Below, piece by piece: positions 26,739 to 36,423 of a DNA stretch of 64,000 bases. The translations under genes and the position numbers were made by a program. Origin of the DNA: Hyphomicrobiales bacterium (lineage in GTDB: Bacteria > Pseudomonadota > Alphaproteobacteria > Rhizobiales > Rhizobiaceae); NCBI GenBank assembly GCA_900471515.1, contig UCFC01000024.1, forward strand, positions 124,001 to 188,000. Reading direction: 5' to 3'. Below the pieces are notes generated by a model that worked only from the letters and a program-made list of their open reading frames with translations, had not been told where the DNA came from and made no database searches. Positions within the stretch are counted from its first letter, which is position 1; every line of letters starts with the position of its first letter.

Positions 26739-27076
26739 GGGGCTCCGACTAGATGGGGATCTCTACGGTTTTCACAAGAAGCGGCTGTGACAGTTGCGCG
26801 GCTATTATGGCCGGATTGCCGCAGGCCGATCACGCATAATTCACCTCTGCAGGAGGCTGCCGGCTCCGCAACGTCAGCGGAAATCGGCAAAGAGGCTTGA
26901 CGCCGTTTCGATAAAATGGAATGAATATTCCGCGAAACAAATTTTACGGTTTGTTTGTTCCGTTTTGACGGAGCCGCCACGGGAGAGGCGGCGCGGAATT
27001 GAGGTCTGCGGACGGATGTCTGGGACCCCGGCGTGAGGAGGGTGCAGCCGGGCACCGCTTTGTGGAGGAAATACAA
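26739..27076. other. regulatory stretch upstream of the inositol-type transporter
   Basis: About 340 bp without a protein gene. It holds the GGAA-N6-TTCC box (26918-26931), an inverted repeat AAACAAA/TTTGTTT (26935-26941 and 26950-26956) and the ribosome binding site of the binding-protein gene. On the minus strand a CATAAT (26806-26811) could be the -10 of the leader that ends in the hairpin at 26705-26738. Confidence 0.5.
26918..26931. promoter_or_regulatory. candidate IolR operator (GGAA-N6-TTCC)
   Basis: GGAATGAATATTCC fits exactly the palindrome GGAA-N6-TTCC described for the inositol catabolism repressor IolR of Sinorhizobium meliloti. It lies about 145 bp ahead of the binding-protein start of a ribose/inositol-type ABC operon. 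Binding is inferred. Confidence 0.6.
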
Positions 27077-28006
27077 ATGAAGAAATTCATCCTGGGCACT
27101 GCGATGGCGCTCGTCATGTCGACGGCCGCACACGCAGAAACCGTCGGCGTTTCGATGGCCAAGTTCGACGACAACTTCCTGACCGTTCTGCGCAACGGCA
27201 TGCAGGACTACGCCAAGACGCTCAGCGGCGTCACGCTGCAGGTCGAAGACGCGCAGAACGACGTGTCGAAGCAGCAGAGCCAGATCCAGAATTTCATCGC
27301 ATCCAAGGTCGATGCGATCATCGTCAACCCTGTCGATACGGACGCGACGGCTGCCATGTCGAAGATTGCCGCCGAAGCCGGCATTCCGCTCGTCTATGTC
27401 AACCGCGAGCCCGTGAACGTCGACAGTCTTCCGGACAAGCAGGCCTTCGTCGCTTCGAACGAACAGGAATCCGGTACGCTGGAAACCAAGGAAATTTGCC
27501 GCATTCTGGGCGGCAAGGGTAAGGCCGTTGTCATGATGGGCGAGCTTTCCAACCAGGCCGCCCGCATGCGCACGCAGGACGTCCATGACGTCGTCAAGAC
27601 GGACGATTGCAAGGGCATCGAGATCGTCGAAGAGCAGACGGCCAACTGGGAGCGCACGCAGGGTGCCGACCTGATGACCAACTGGCTGTCGAGCGGCCTC
27701 GAGTTCAATGCCGTCATTTCCAACAATGACGAAATGGCGATTGGCGCCATCCAGGCGCTGAAGGCGGCCGGCAAGGACATGAAGGACTACGTGATCGGCG
27801 GTGTTGACGCCACGCAGGATGCGCTTGCCGCCATGCAGGCCGGCGATCTCGACGTGACGGTCTTCCAGGATGCTGCCGGCCAGGGTAAGGGCGCGCTGGA
27901 TGCGGCCCTGAAGCTCGCCAAGGGCGAGAAGGTCGAGAAGAAGGTCTACATTCCCTTCCAACTCGTCACCCCCGACAACGTCAAGGACTTCGTCGCCAAG
28001 AACTGA
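27077..28006 (+). CDS. sugar ABC transporter substrate-binding protein, likely inositol
   Basis: A 309-residue RbsB-like periplasmic binding protein (Peripla_BP_4). The signal peptide is [20 protein letters not shown], cleaved before ETVG. Ligand-site and hinge motifs: [63 protein letters not shown] and [13 protein letters not shown]. As I remember them, rhizobial myo-inositol binding proteins (IbpA-type) look like this, and the GGAA-N6-TTCC box upstream supports inositol. ATG at 27077 has GGAGG upstream. First of three genes; a perfect 10-bp stem-loop follows the stop. Confidence 0.85.
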   Translation: MKKFILGTAMALVMSTAAHAETVGVSMAKFDDNFLTVLRNGMQDYAKTLSGVTLQVEDAQNDVSKQQSQIQNFIASKVDAIIVNPVDTDATAAMSKIAAEAGIPLVYVNREPVNVDSLPDKQAFVASNEQESGTLETKEICRILGGKGKAVVMMGELSNQAARMRTQDVHDVVKTDDCKGIEIVEEQTANWERTQGADLMTNWLSSGLEFNAVISNNDEMAIGAIQALKAAGKDMKDYVIGGVDATQDALAAMQAGDLDVTVFQDAAGQGKGALDAALKLAKGEKVEKKVYIPFQLVTPDNVKDFVAKN

Positions 28007-28024
28007 GACGCGCCGAGATGAAGC

Positions 28025-28050
28025 GGATGCGGGCGGGAAAGCCCGCATCC
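28025..28050 (+). terminator. stem-loop behind the binding-protein gene
   Basis: GGATGCGGGC (28025-28034) and GCCCGCATCC (28041-28050) pair perfectly around GGGAAA, with no U-run. It probably protects the binding-protein message or partly attenuates the downstream genes. Arms and 3' flank (CCCGCATCCCT) match the stem-loop at 20605-20630. Confidence 0.6.
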
Positions 28051-28074
28051 CTGTCCGTATCCGGAGGAAACCAG

Positions 28075-29616
28075 ATGGCTGTCAGCCCGACCACCATGGC
28101 CGCGGTCCGCGCAAGCGGCGCAATCCCGAATGCGGAATATCTCCTGACCGCCGAAGGCGTGCGCAAGGAGTTTCCGGGCGTCGTGGCACTCGACGACGTG
28201 CAGTTCCGGCTGAAGCGCGGCTCCGTGCATGCGCTGATGGGCGAGAACGGCGCCGGTAAATCCACGCTGATGAAGATTCTTGCCGGCATCTATACGCCCG
28301 ACAAGGGCGACGTGCGGCTGAAGGGCGTCGAAATCCGCCTGCAGTCGCCGCTCGATGCATTGGAAAACGGGATTGCCATGATCCATCAGGAGCTGAACCT
28401 GATGCCCTTCATGACGGTGGCGGAAAATATCTGGATCCGGCGCGAGCCGAAGAACCGGCTGGGTTTCGTCGATCACGGCGCCATGTATCGCCAGACCGAG
28501 GAATTGTTTTCCCGGCTCAATATCGCCATCGATCCCGATATCGAGGTTCGGTATCTGTCGGTCGCCAACCGGCAGATGGTCGAGATCGCCAAGGCGGTGT
28601 CCTACAATTCCGACGTGCTGATCATGGACGAGCCGACTTCGGCGCTGACGGAGCGCGAGGTGGAGCACCTCTTCCGCATCATCCGCGATTTGAGAGCCCA
28701 GGGCATCGGCATCGTCTACATCACGCACAAGATGAACGAGCTCTTCGAGATCGCCGACGAGTTCTCCGTTTTCCGTGACGGCAAATATATCGGCACCCAC
28801 GCCTCTAGCGACGTTACCCGCGACGACATCATCCGCATGATGGTCGGCCGCGAGATCACCCAGATGTTCCCCAAGGAGGAAGTCCTGATCGGCGAGGTGG
28901 TGCTGTCGGTCAAGAACCTCAATCTCGACGGCGTCTTCCGCGACGTGTCCTTTGATGTCAGGTCGGGCGAAATCCTCGGCGTGGCGGGTCTCGTCGGCTC
29001 CGGCCGGTCGAATGTCGCCGAGACGCTGTTCGGCGTGACGCCGGCAAGCTCGGGCACGATCGAGCTATTCGGCAAACAGGTGGAGATCACCTCGCCGACG
29101 GTGGCGATCCGCAATCACATGGCGTTCCTCACGGAAGACCGCAAGGATACGGGCTGCCTGCTCATCCTCAACGTGCTCGAAAACATGCAGGTGGCCGTGC
29201 TGCACGACAAGTTCGTCAAGGGCGGCTTCGTGCAGGAGGGTGCCATCGAGGAGACCTGCGAGGATATGGCGCGCAAGCTTCGCGTCAAGACCCCGAACCT
29301 TTACGAGCGGGTCGAAAACCTCTCCGGCGGCAACCAGCAGAAGGTGCTGATCGGCCGCTGGCTGCTCACCAATCCGAAGATCCTGATCCTCGACGAGCCG
29401 ACGCGCGGCATCGATGTCGGCGCCAAGGCGGAAATCCACCGGCTGGTCACGGAGATGGCGCGCAACGGTGTCGCCGTCATCATGATCTCCTCGGAAATGC
29501 CCGAGGTTCTCGGCATGAGCGACCGCATCATGGTGATGCATGAAGGGCGCGTCACCGGTTTTCTCAATCGCGACGAAGCAACGCAGATCAAGGTGATGGA
29601 GCTCGCCGCGCAGTGA
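28075..29616 (+). CDS. sugar ABC transporter ATP-binding protein, two-domain (RbsA type)
   Basis: A 513-residue fused double ATPase of the ribose/inositol class. Domain 1: Walker [10 protein letters not shown] near residue 60, Walker [12 protein letters not shown]. Domain 2 starts near residue 270: its Walker A is degenerate, GLVGSGRSN, as usual in RbsA-type proteins, while its signature [15 protein letters not shown] and Walker [20 protein letters not shown] are intact. ATG at 28075 is preceded by GGAGGAAACC. It energises the permease encoded next, with the binding protein upstream. By analogy with Caulobacter this would be IatA if inositol is the substrate. Confidence 0.92.
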   Translation: MAVSPTTMAAVRASGAIPNAEYLLTAEGVRKEFPGVVALDDVQFRLKRGSVHALMGENGAGKSTLMKILAGIYTPDKGDVRLKGVEIRLQSPLDALENGIAMIHQELNLMPFMTVAENIWIRREPKNRLGFVDHGAMYRQTEELFSRLNIAIDPDIEVRYLSVANRQMVEIAKAVSYNSDVLIMDEPTSALTEREVEHLFRIIRDLRAQGIGIVYITHKMNELFEIADEFSVFRDGKYIGTHASSDVTRDDIIRMMVGREITQMFPKEEVLIGEVVLSVKNLNLDGVFRDVSFDVRSGEILGVAGLVGSGRSNVAETLFGVTPASSGTIELFGKQVEITSPTVAIRNHMAFLTEDRKDTGCLLILNVLENMQVAVLHDKFVKGGFVQEGAIEETCEDMARKLRVKTPNLYERVENLSGGNQQKVLIGRWLLTNPKILILDEPTRGIDVGAKAEIHRLVTEMARNGVAVIMISSEMPEVLGMSDRIMVMHEGRVTGFLNRDEATQIKVMELAAQ

Positions 29617-29652
29617 TTGCGCGCGATCGCGATCGCCAAAGGGAGGTTTGAC

Positions 29653-30678
29653 ATGACTATCAAGGCAGCAGAGGGCGCAGCGCCGCTTGCAACCCGGCCG
29701 AGACGGCGGCGCGTGCCGCCCGAACTCAACATCTTCCTCGTGCTGGTCGGCATCGCGCTGGTCTATGAAATCCTCGGCTGGATCTTCATCGGCCAGAGCT
29801 TCCTGTTCAATTCGCAGCGCCTGACGATCATGATCCTGCAGGTTGCCGTCATCGGCATCATCGCCGTCGGCGTAACGCAGGTCATCATCACGGGTGGTAT
29901 CGACCTCTCCTCCGGTTCGGTCGTCGGTATGACCGCCATGATCGCAGCGAGTTTCGCCCAGGCCTCCACCTGGCCGCGCGCGCTCTATCCGGGGCTCACC
30001 GACCTGCCTTTCTTCATTCCGATCGGAATCGGCCTGCTGATCGGCCTTGCGGCCGGCTATATCAACGGCCAGCTGATCGCCAAGACGAAGATCCCGCCCT
30101 TCATCGCCACACTCGGCATGATGGTGTCGGCGCGCGGTATCTCCAAATGGTACACGAAGGGCCAGCCGGTTTCCGGCCTGACCGATCAGTTCAATTTCAT
30201 CGGCACGGGTATCTGGCCGGTCGTCGTCTTCCTCGTCGTGGCACTGATCTTCCACATCGCGCTGCGCTATACGCGCTACGGCAAGTTCACCTATGCGATC
30301 GGTGCCAACGTGCAGGCGGCGCGCGTCTCGGGCATCAATATCGAGGCGCATCTCATCAAGGTCTACGCCATTGCCGGTCTCCTGGCGGGGCTTGCCGGCG
30401 TCGTCACGGCAGCGCGCGCCCAGACCGCGCAGGCCGGCATGGGCGTGATGTACGAGCTCGACGCGATTGCCGCGACCGTCATCGGCGGCACGTCGCTGAC
30501 GGGCGGCGTCGGGCGGATCACGGGCACGGTCATCGGCACCGTCATCTTGGGCGTGATGACCTCGGGCTTCACCTTCCTGCGCGTCGACGCCTACTATCAG
30601 GAGATCGTCAAGGGCGTGATTATCGTCGCAGCCGTGGTGGTTGACGTTTACAGGCAGAAGAAACGAACCAAGCACTGA
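29653..30678 (+). CDS. sugar ABC transporter permease (RbsC type)
   Basis: A 341-residue permease of the BPD_transp_2 family with about ten hydrophobic segments after a basic N-terminal tail (ATRPRRRRVPPE). Typical motifs are AVGVTQVIITGGIDLSSGSVVGMTAM, PPFIATLGMMVSARGISKW, GANVQAARVSGINIEAHLIKVYAIAGLLAGLAGV and AIAATVIGGTSLTGGVGRITGTVIGT. ATG at 29653 has GGGAGG upstream. It acts as a homodimer with the double ATPase. Third and last gene of the operon, closed by a strong terminator. Confidence 0.92.
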   Translation: MTIKAAEGAAPLATRPRRRRVPPELNIFLVLVGIALVYEILGWIFIGQSFLFNSQRLTIMILQVAVIGIIAVGVTQVIITGGIDLSSGSVVGMTAMIAASFAQASTWPRALYPGLTDLPFFIPIGIGLLIGLAAGYINGQLIAKTKIPPFIATLGMMVSARGISKWYTKGQPVSGLTDQFNFIGTGIWPVVVFLVVALIFHIALRYTRYGKFTYAIGANVQAARVSGINIEAHLIKVYAIAGLLAGLAGVVTAARAQTAQAGMGVMYELDAIAATVIGGTSLTGGVGRITGTVIGTVILGVMTSGFTFLRVDAYYQEIVKGVIIVAAVVVDVYRQKKRTKH

Positions 30679-30684
30679 AACAGC

Positions 30685-30707
30685 AAAGGGGGGTTCGGCC
30701 CCCTTTT
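30685..30707 (+). terminator. intrinsic terminator of the inositol-type ABC operon
   Basis: AAAGGGGG (30685-30692) pairs with CCCCCTTT (30699-30706) around a short loop, and the T-run continues. It lies a few bases behind the permease stop. Confidence 0.85.
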
Positions 30708-30826
30708 GCATCGCAAAATTGCAATGCACCGATATTGCCCAAGGGTGAAAAAATAGGTGGCGCTTTCCGTCAGCTTTTCTATTCTTGCCGCTTCGATCCG
30801 CCCGTTCGGGCAGCGCAGGAAAGCAG

Positions 30827-31885
30827 ATGCAACTCGTATTCGACGGTCACAACGACGTTCTCCTTCGACTCTGGTCCCATGCGAAAGACGGAAACGATCC
30901 GGTCGCGGAATTCGCCGATGGGACGACTGCGGGCCATATCGACGCGCCGCGGTCGAAGGCCGGCGGTCTGGCCGGCGGGCTTTGCGCCATCTACATTCCC
31001 TCCGGCGACCTGGTCTTTGCCGACCCAGACGCCAACGGCCACTATGCGACGCCGCTTGCCGCTCCTCTCGACCCATTGTCGTCGCTCGCCATCGCCACGG
31101 AAATGGCGGCGATCGCGCTGAGGCTCGACCGCGCCGGCGCCTGGCGCCTCTGCCGCTCGGTGAAGGATATTCGCAGAGCGATGGCGTCGGGCCTTTTCGC
31201 CGCCGTCCTGCATATCGAAGGCTGCGAAGCGATCGGCGCCGATCTTGCGGCACTCGACGTCTTTTATGCCGCCGGGCTGCGTTCGCTCGGCCCGGTCTGG
31301 AGCCGTCACAATATTTTCGGCCACGGCGTGCCTTTCGCCTTCCCGAGTTCGCCGGATACGGCGCCGGGCCTGACGGATGCCGGCTTCGCGCTGGTGCGCG
31401 AATGCAACCGCCTCGGCATCCTGATCGACCTTGCCCATATTACCGAGAAGGGTTTCTGGGATGTGGCCAAGACCAGCGACCAGCCGCTGGTCGCCAGTCA
31501 TTCCAACGCCCACGCGCTCACGCCGGTCGCGCGCAACCTGACCGACAGGCAGCTGGATGCGATCCGCGAACGTCGCGGCCTTGTCGGCGTGAACTATGCG
31601 ACGGCCATGCTTCGCCCGGATGGCCGTTCCGACGCCGATACGCCGCTTTCCGATATGATCCGCCATATCGACTATCTCGTGAACCGTATCGGAGTGGATT
31701 GCGTCGCGCTCGGTTCCGACTTCGACGGCGCCACCATTCCGGAGGAAATCGGCGATGCCGCCGGGAACCAGAAGCTGATTGCCGCTCTCCGGCAAGCTGG
31801 CTATGGTGATGAAGAACTGAGAAAAATGGCCAGCGAAAACTGGCTTCGCATCCTGGCTTCGGCGTGGAGGGAAGAGGACGTCTGA
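30827..31885 (+). CDS. membrane dipeptidase-family peptidase (M19)
   Basis: A 352-residue zinc dipeptidase of family M19 (renal dipeptidase-like). The metal-binding DGHND lies at the N-terminus, the bridging Glu in AAVLHIEGCEAIG near residue 120, then ILIDLAHITEKGFWDV and PLVASHSNAHAL with the metal-binding His residues, and VALGSDFDGATIPEEIGD near the C-terminus. ATG at 30827 has AGGAAAG upstream. No signal peptide, so cytoplasmic. It lies 46 bp ahead of the peptide ABC operon and probably hydrolyses the imported dipeptides (possibly those with D-residues). Confidence 0.9.
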   Translation: MQLVFDGHNDVLLRLWSHAKDGNDPVAEFADGTTAGHIDAPRSKAGGLAGGLCAIYIPSGDLVFADPDANGHYATPLAAPLDPLSSLAIATEMAAIALRLDRAGAWRLCRSVKDIRRAMASGLFAAVLHIEGCEAIGADLAALDVFYAAGLRSLGPVWSRHNIFGHGVPFAFPSSPDTAPGLTDAGFALVRECNRLGILIDLAHITEKGFWDVAKTSDQPLVASHSNAHALTPVARNLTDRQLDAIRERRGLVGVNYATAMLRPDGRSDADTPLSDMIRHIDYLVNRIGVDCVALGSDFDGATIPEEIGDAAGNQKLIAALRQAGYGDEELRKMASENWLRILASAWREEDV

Positions 31886-31931
31886 AACCGAACGAGACTT
31901 TTGTAATCAATCAAAAACAGGGGAACAGACC

Positions 31932-33572
31932 ATGATGATTACCAAACTGAACCGCAGCTTCCGCCTTCTTTCCGCAGGAGCTGCCCTTTCGCTCCTGATG
32001 GTGGCAGCGCCCGCCGCCTTCGCGGAGACGCCGAAGGATACGCTTGTGGAAGGCTTCGCCATCGACGACATCATCACGATGGATCCGGGCGAGGCTTTCG
32101 AACTTTCGACGGCTGAAGTGACCAGCAATACCTACAGCCTGCTCGTTCGTCTCGACATGAACGACACGTCGAAGGTCAAGGGCGATCTCGCCGAGAGCTG
32201 GACCGTTTCCGATGACGGCCTGACCTATACGTTCAAGCTGAAGCCGGGCCTGAAGTTTGCTTCCGGCAATCCGATCACCGCCGAGGACGTGGCCTGGTCC
32301 TTCGAGCGCGCCGTCAAGCTCGACAAGAGCCCGGCCTTCATTCTCACCCAGTTCGGCCTGACGGGAGACAATGTCACCGAAAAGGCTAAGGCCGTCGATG
32401 CGACGACCTTTACTTTCACCGTCGACAAGCCCTACGCGCCGAGCTTCGTGCTGAACTGCCTGACGGCAACCGTCGCGTCCGTGGTCGACAAGAAGCTGGT
32501 CATGGACCATGTGAAGCCGGTCACCGTCGATGCCGACCACAAGTACGACAACGACTTCGGCAACGAGTGGCTGAAAACGAACTATGCCGGTTCGGGCGCC
32601 TACAAGCTGCGTGAGTGGCGCGCCAACGAAGTCGTCGTCATGGAGCGCAACGACAATTATTACGGCGAAAAGGCAAAGCTCAACCGCGTCATCTACCGCT
32701 ACATGAAGGAAAGCTCGGCGCAGCGCCTGGCGCTCGAAGCCGGCGATATCGATATCGCCCGCAACCTCGAGCCCGGCGACCTCGACGCCGTTTCGAAGAA
32801 TGCGGATCTGGCGACCACCAACGCGCCGAAGAGCACGGTCTATTACGTCAGCCTCAACAGCAAGAACGAGAACCTGAAGAAGCCCGAGGTCCAGGAAGCC
32901 TTCAAGTATCTCGTCGACTATGACGCGATCGGCGCCACCCTCATCAAGGGCATCGGCGAGATCCATCAGACCTTCCTGCCGACAGGGCAGCTCGGCGCGC
33001 TGAACGAGAACCCCTACAAGCTCGACGTTGCCAAGGCGAAGGAACTGCTTGCCAAGGCCGGCCTGCCGGACGGCTTCTCGGTCACGATGGATGTGCGCAA
33101 CACGCAGCCGGTGACGGGCATTGCCGAATCCATGCAGCAGACGCTCGCCCAGGCCGGCGTGAAGATGGAAATCATCCCCGGCGACGGCAAGCAGACGCTG
33201 ACGAAGTACCGCGCCCGTACGCATGACATGTATATCGGCCAGTGGGGCTCGGACTATTTCGACCCGAATTCCAACGCCGACACCTTCACTTCCAATCCGG
33301 ACAATTCCGATGCGGGCACGGTGAAGTCGCTGGCATGGCGCAATACCTGGGAAGCGCCTGAACTCGACAAGGAAACGAAGGCTGCCCTGCTCGAACGTGA
33401 CGCCGCCAAGCGTGCTGCCATGTACGAGGACATCCAGAAGAAGTTCCTGGCCAACAGCCCCTTCGTCATCATCTTCCAGCAGATCGAAGTGGCCGGCTAT
33501 CGCAAGAGCCTCAAGGACTTCAAGCTGGGGCCGAGCTTCGATACGAACTATGTAGGGCCGATCTCGAAGTGA
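31932..33572 (+). CDS. peptide ABC transporter substrate-binding protein (family 5)
   Basis: A 546-residue periplasmic binding protein of the DppA/OppA class. The signal peptide is MMITKLNRSFRLLSAG, then ALSLLMVAAPAAFA, cleaved before ETPKD. The mature protein shows LVEGFAIDDIITMDPGEAFE, the family signature LAESWTVSDDGLTYTFKLKPGLKFASGNPITAEDVAWSFER and YAGSGAYKLREWRANEVVVMERND. ATG at 31932 follows GGGGAACAG. It delivers small peptides (or a related cation) to the DppBC-like pore encoded next. The co-located M19 peptidase supports dipeptides. Confidence 0.9.
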   Translation: MMITKLNRSFRLLSAGAALSLLMVAAPAAFAETPKDTLVEGFAIDDIITMDPGEAFELSTAEVTSNTYSLLVRLDMNDTSKVKGDLAESWTVSDDGLTYTFKLKPGLKFASGNPITAEDVAWSFERAVKLDKSPAFILTQFGLTGDNVTEKAKAVDATTFTFTVDKPYAPSFVLNCLTATVASVVDKKLVMDHVKPVTVDADHKYDNDFGNEWLKTNYAGSGAYKLREWRANEVVVMERNDNYYGEKAKLNRVIYRYMKESSAQRLALEAGDIDIARNLEPGDLDAVSKNADLATTNAPKSTVYYVSLNSKNENLKKPEVQEAFKYLVDYDAIGATLIKGIGEIHQTFLPTGQLGALNENPYKLDVAKAKELLAKAGLPDGFSVTMDVRNTQPVTGIAESMQQTLAQAGVKMEIIPGDGKQTLTKYRARTHDMYIGQWGSDYFDPNSNADTFTSNPDNSDAGTVKSLAWRNTWEAPELDKETKAALLERDAAKRAAMYEDIQKKFLANSPFVIIFQQIEVAGYRKSLKDFKLGPSFDTNYVGPISK

Positions 33573-33593
33573 TAAGCCGGCTAGGCTGATCCA

Positions 33594-34661
33594 GTGAGCA
33601 TCGTCGAAACAAGACAGGAGGCGCGGCCCCGCAAGGGCCGTGCACTCTCCTTTGCCAAGGCGGTGGGGCGTTTCCTCTTTGCCGCCGTCACCACCTATCT
33701 CGGCCTTCTGGCCGTCACCTTCTTCATCGGCCGCGTCGTGCCGATCGATCCCGTGCTCGCCATTCTCGGCGATCGCGCGCCGACCCATGTCGTGGAGCGC
33801 GTGCGCCGCGAAATGGGCTTCGACCTGCCGCTTTACGAGCAGTTCTACATCTATCTCAAGGGCATTCTGTCAGGCGATTTCGGCAATTCGGTCCTGACCA
33901 CAAATCCGGTCATGGTCGATATCCGCCGCGTGTTTCCGGCGACCCTGGAACTTGCCACTGTCGGCACCATCATCGGCTCCGTCATCGGCGTGCCGCTCGG
34001 CGTGCTCGCCGCCGTGCGCCGCGGCAGCATTGCCGACCAGATCGTGCGCGTCATCGGCCTTGTCGGCTATTCGGTGCCGATCTTCTGGCTGGCGCTGATC
34101 TCGCTGGTGATCTTCTATGCGCAGTTGCGCTGGGTGGCCTTCCCCGGCCGCATCGACATCGTCTACGAATACAGTTTTACGCCGGTCACGGGCTTCTATC
34201 TGCTCGACAGCGCCTGGCAGGGGCAGTGGGATGTCTTCTATGACGTCTTCCGCCACATCATCCTGCCGGCCTCGCTGCTTGGGTATTTCTCGCTCGCCTA
34301 TATCAGCCGCATGACCCGCAGCTTCATGCTGAACGAGCTGTCGCAGGAATATGTGGTGGCGGCGCGTGCCAAGGGCCTGTCCGAAACGCGAGTGATCTGG
34401 GGCCATGCGCTGAGAAACGCGGCGGTGCCGCTCGTGACCGTCATCGCGCTTTCCTATGCTGGCCTGCTCGAAGGTTCGGTGCTGACCGAGACCGTCTTCT
34501 CCTGGCCGGGCATCGGCCTCTACATCACCAATTCGCTGCAGAGCGCCGATATGAATGCCGTGCTTGGCGGCACGATCGTCATCGGCACGGTCTTTGTCGG
34601 CATTAATCTCGTCTCTGATCTTCTCTATCGGATACTCGACCCGAGGACGCGCAACCGATGA
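33594..34661 (+). CDS. peptide ABC transporter permease (DppB-like)
   Basis: A 355-residue permease with six membrane segments; the first (LFAAVTTYLGLLAVTFFIGRVVPIDPV) is followed by the large periplasmic loop that is typical of DppB. The coupling loop reads QEYVVAARAKGLSETRVIWGHALRNAAVPLVT. A GTG at 33594 begins the gene 21 bp behind the binding protein stop, and ATGA links it to the next permease. An upstream extension is not possible because of the neighbouring gene. Confidence 0.92.
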   Translation: MSIVETRQEARPRKGRALSFAKAVGRFLFAAVTTYLGLLAVTFFIGRVVPIDPVLAILGDRAPTHVVERVRREMGFDLPLYEQFYIYLKGILSGDFGNSVLTTNPVMVDIRRVFPATLELATVGTIIGSVIGVPLGVLAAVRRGSIADQIVRVIGLVGYSVPIFWLALISLVIFYAQLRWVAFPGRIDIVYEYSFTPVTGFYLLDSAWQGQWDVFYDVFRHIILPASLLGYFSLAYISRMTRSFMLNELSQEYVVAARAKGLSETRVIWGHALRNAAVPLVTVIALSYAGLLEGSVLTETVFSWPGIGLYITNSLQSADMNAVLGGTIVIGTVFVGINLVSDLLYRILDPRTRNR

Positions 34662-35593
34662 CGGTTCCGACCACGCCTTCCATGCCCATGAGCCGCCGCG
34701 ATTGGCTGTTGTCCGACAGGCCGCAGTCGCGCATGCAGGCGCGGCTTGGCCGCGCCTATGTCACCTGGCGGCAGTTTACCGCCAACCGGCTTGCCGTCGT
34801 CGGCCTGCTGATTATCGTGGCGCTTTTGCTGATTGCCGCTTTTGCGGATGTCATCGCCACGCATAATCCCGTTGTGGGCGATCTCAAGAATGCCCGCCTG
34901 CTGCCGCCGGGCAGCACCGGCTACCTGCTCGGCACCGACGATCAGGGCCGCGATATCTTCTCCCGCCTCGTCTACGGCTCGCGGCTGACGCTGCTCGTCG
35001 TGGTGCTGGTCGCCATCATCTCCGCGCCGATCGGTCTCATCGTCGGCACGGTGTCGGGCTATGCCGGCGGATGGGTGGATGCGACGCTGATGCGCATCAC
35101 CGATATCTTCCTCGCCTTCCCGAAACTCGTGCTGGCGCTTGCCTTCGTTGCGGCGCTCGGACCGGGCATTCAGAACGCCATCATCGCCATCGCCATCACG
35201 TCCTGGCCGCCCTATGCGCGCATCGCCCGCGCCGAGACGCTGACGGTTCGCCGCTCGGACTATATTTCGGCCGTCAAGCTGATGGGGGCCTCGCCGTTGC
35301 GCATCATCGTGCGCCACATCATGCCGCTCTGCATTTCCTCGCTCATCGTGCGCGTGACGCTCGACATGGCGGGCATCATCCTGACGGCGGCAGGCCTCGG
35401 TTTCCTTGGCCTCGGCGCGCAGCCGCCGCTGCCCGAATGGGGCGCGATGATCGCCTCCGGCCGCCGCTTCATCCTCGACCAATGGTGGGTGGCCGCCATG
35501 CCCGGCATTGCCATCCTCGTCGTCAGCCTGGGCTTCAACCTTCTCGGCGACGGCTTGCGCGACGCCCTCGATCCGAAGGAGGCCGGCCAGTGA
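34658..35593 (+). CDS. peptide ABC transporter permease (DppC-like)
   Basis: A 311-residue permease: N-terminal FTANRLAVVGLLIIVALLLIAAFADV helix with the OppC_N pattern, then GYLLGTDDQGRDIFSRLVYGSRLTLLVV, the DppC signature, and the EAA loop RRSDYISAVKLMGASPLRIIVRHIMP. Start ATG overlaps the previous stop by four bases and its own stop overlaps the next start (GTGA). It forms the pore with the DppB-like protein. Confidence 0.92.
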   Translation: MTVPTTPSMPMSRRDWLLSDRPQSRMQARLGRAYVTWRQFTANRLAVVGLLIIVALLLIAAFADVIATHNPVVGDLKNARLLPPGSTGYLLGTDDQGRDIFSRLVYGSRLTLLVVVLVAIISAPIGLIVGTVSGYAGGWVDATLMRITDIFLAFPKLVLALAFVAALGPGIQNAIIAIAITSWPPYARIARAETLTVRRSDYISAVKLMGASPLRIIVRHIMPLCISSLIVRVTLDMAGIILTAAGLGFLGLGAQPPLPEWGAMIASGRRFILDQWWVAAMPGIAILVVSLGFNLLGDGLRDALDPKEAGQ

Positions 35594-36423
35594 GTGCGCT
35601 TCTGACCGTCAAGAACCTGCGCGTCAGTTATCCGACCCGCACCGGTGTCATCGAGGCCGTGCGCGGCGTTTCCTTCACGCTCGGCAAGGAGCGTCTGGGG
35701 ATCGTCGGCGAATCCGGCTCCGGCAAGTCGCAGACCGGCCGCGCTATTATGGGCCTGACGCCTAAACACGGCATCGTCGCTGCCGATACGCTGGATTTCA
35801 GCGGTATCGATCTCTTGAAGGCATCGGCCGGCGAGCGGCGCAGGCTGCGCGGCAAGCGCATCGCCATGATCCTGCAGGATCCGAAATATTCGCTCGATCC
35901 GGTCATGACCATTGGCAAGCAGATCTGCGAAACGCTGCGCACGCATGAGAAGATAGGCCGGGGCGAGGCGCAGGAGCGCGCGCTCGACATGCTGGAAGCG
36001 GTGCAGATCCGCGATCCCAAACGCGTCTTCGATCTCTATCCGCATGAGGTCTCGGGCGGAATGGGCCAGCGCGCAATGATTGCCATGATGCTGATCGCCG
36101 GGCCGGAGCTGCTGATCGCCGACGAGCCCACCTCGGCCCTCGACGTCACGGTCCAGCTCGACGTTCTCCGGATCATGGACCGGCTTGTGGCCGAACGCGG
36201 CATGGGGCTGATCTTCGTCTCCCACGATCTGAGGCTCGTTTCCTCCTTCTGCGACCGCGTCATCGTCATGTATGCCGGCCGCATCGTCGAAGAGATTGCC
36301 GCGTCCGAGCTTCGCAACGCGAAACATCCCTATACGCAAGGCCTGCTCAACTGCATGCCGCAGATCGGCGAAAACAGGCATCCGCTGCCGGTGCTCGACC
36401 GCAAGCCGGAGTGGGCAGCATGA
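35590..36423 (+). CDS. peptide ABC transporter ATP-binding protein (DppD-like)
   Basis: A 277-residue ATPase, starting VSALLTVKNLRVSYPTRTGVIEAVRGVSFTL. Walker A GESGSGKS near residue 40, signature VSGGMGQRAMIAMML near residue 155 and Walker B LLIADEPTSALDVT. The C-terminal KHPYTQGLLNCMP is the oligopeptide-ATPase tail. The GTG start overlaps the upstream permease stop and its stop overlaps the next ATPase start, so it is tightly coupled. It acts together with the DppF-like ATPase. Confidence 0.93.
   Translation: MSALLTVKNLRVSYPTRTGVIEAVRGVSFTLGKERLGIVGESGSGKSQTGRAIMGLTPKHGIVAADTLDFSGIDLLKASAGERRRLRGKRIAMILQDPKYSLDPVMTIGKQICETLRTHEKIGRGEAQERALDMLEAVQIRDPKRVFDLYPHEVSGGMGQRAMIAMMLIAGPELLIADEPTSALDVTVQLDVLRIMDRLVAERGMGLIFVSHDLRLVSSFCDRVIVMYAGRIVEEIAASELRNAKHPYTQGLLNCMPQIGENRHPLPVLDRKPEWAA

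Noticed and set aside
31911..33788. A 625-codon minus-strand frame opposite the peptide-binding protein.
   Set aside because: The plus strand encodes a clear family 5 binding protein with signal peptide; the minus frame shows no domain.
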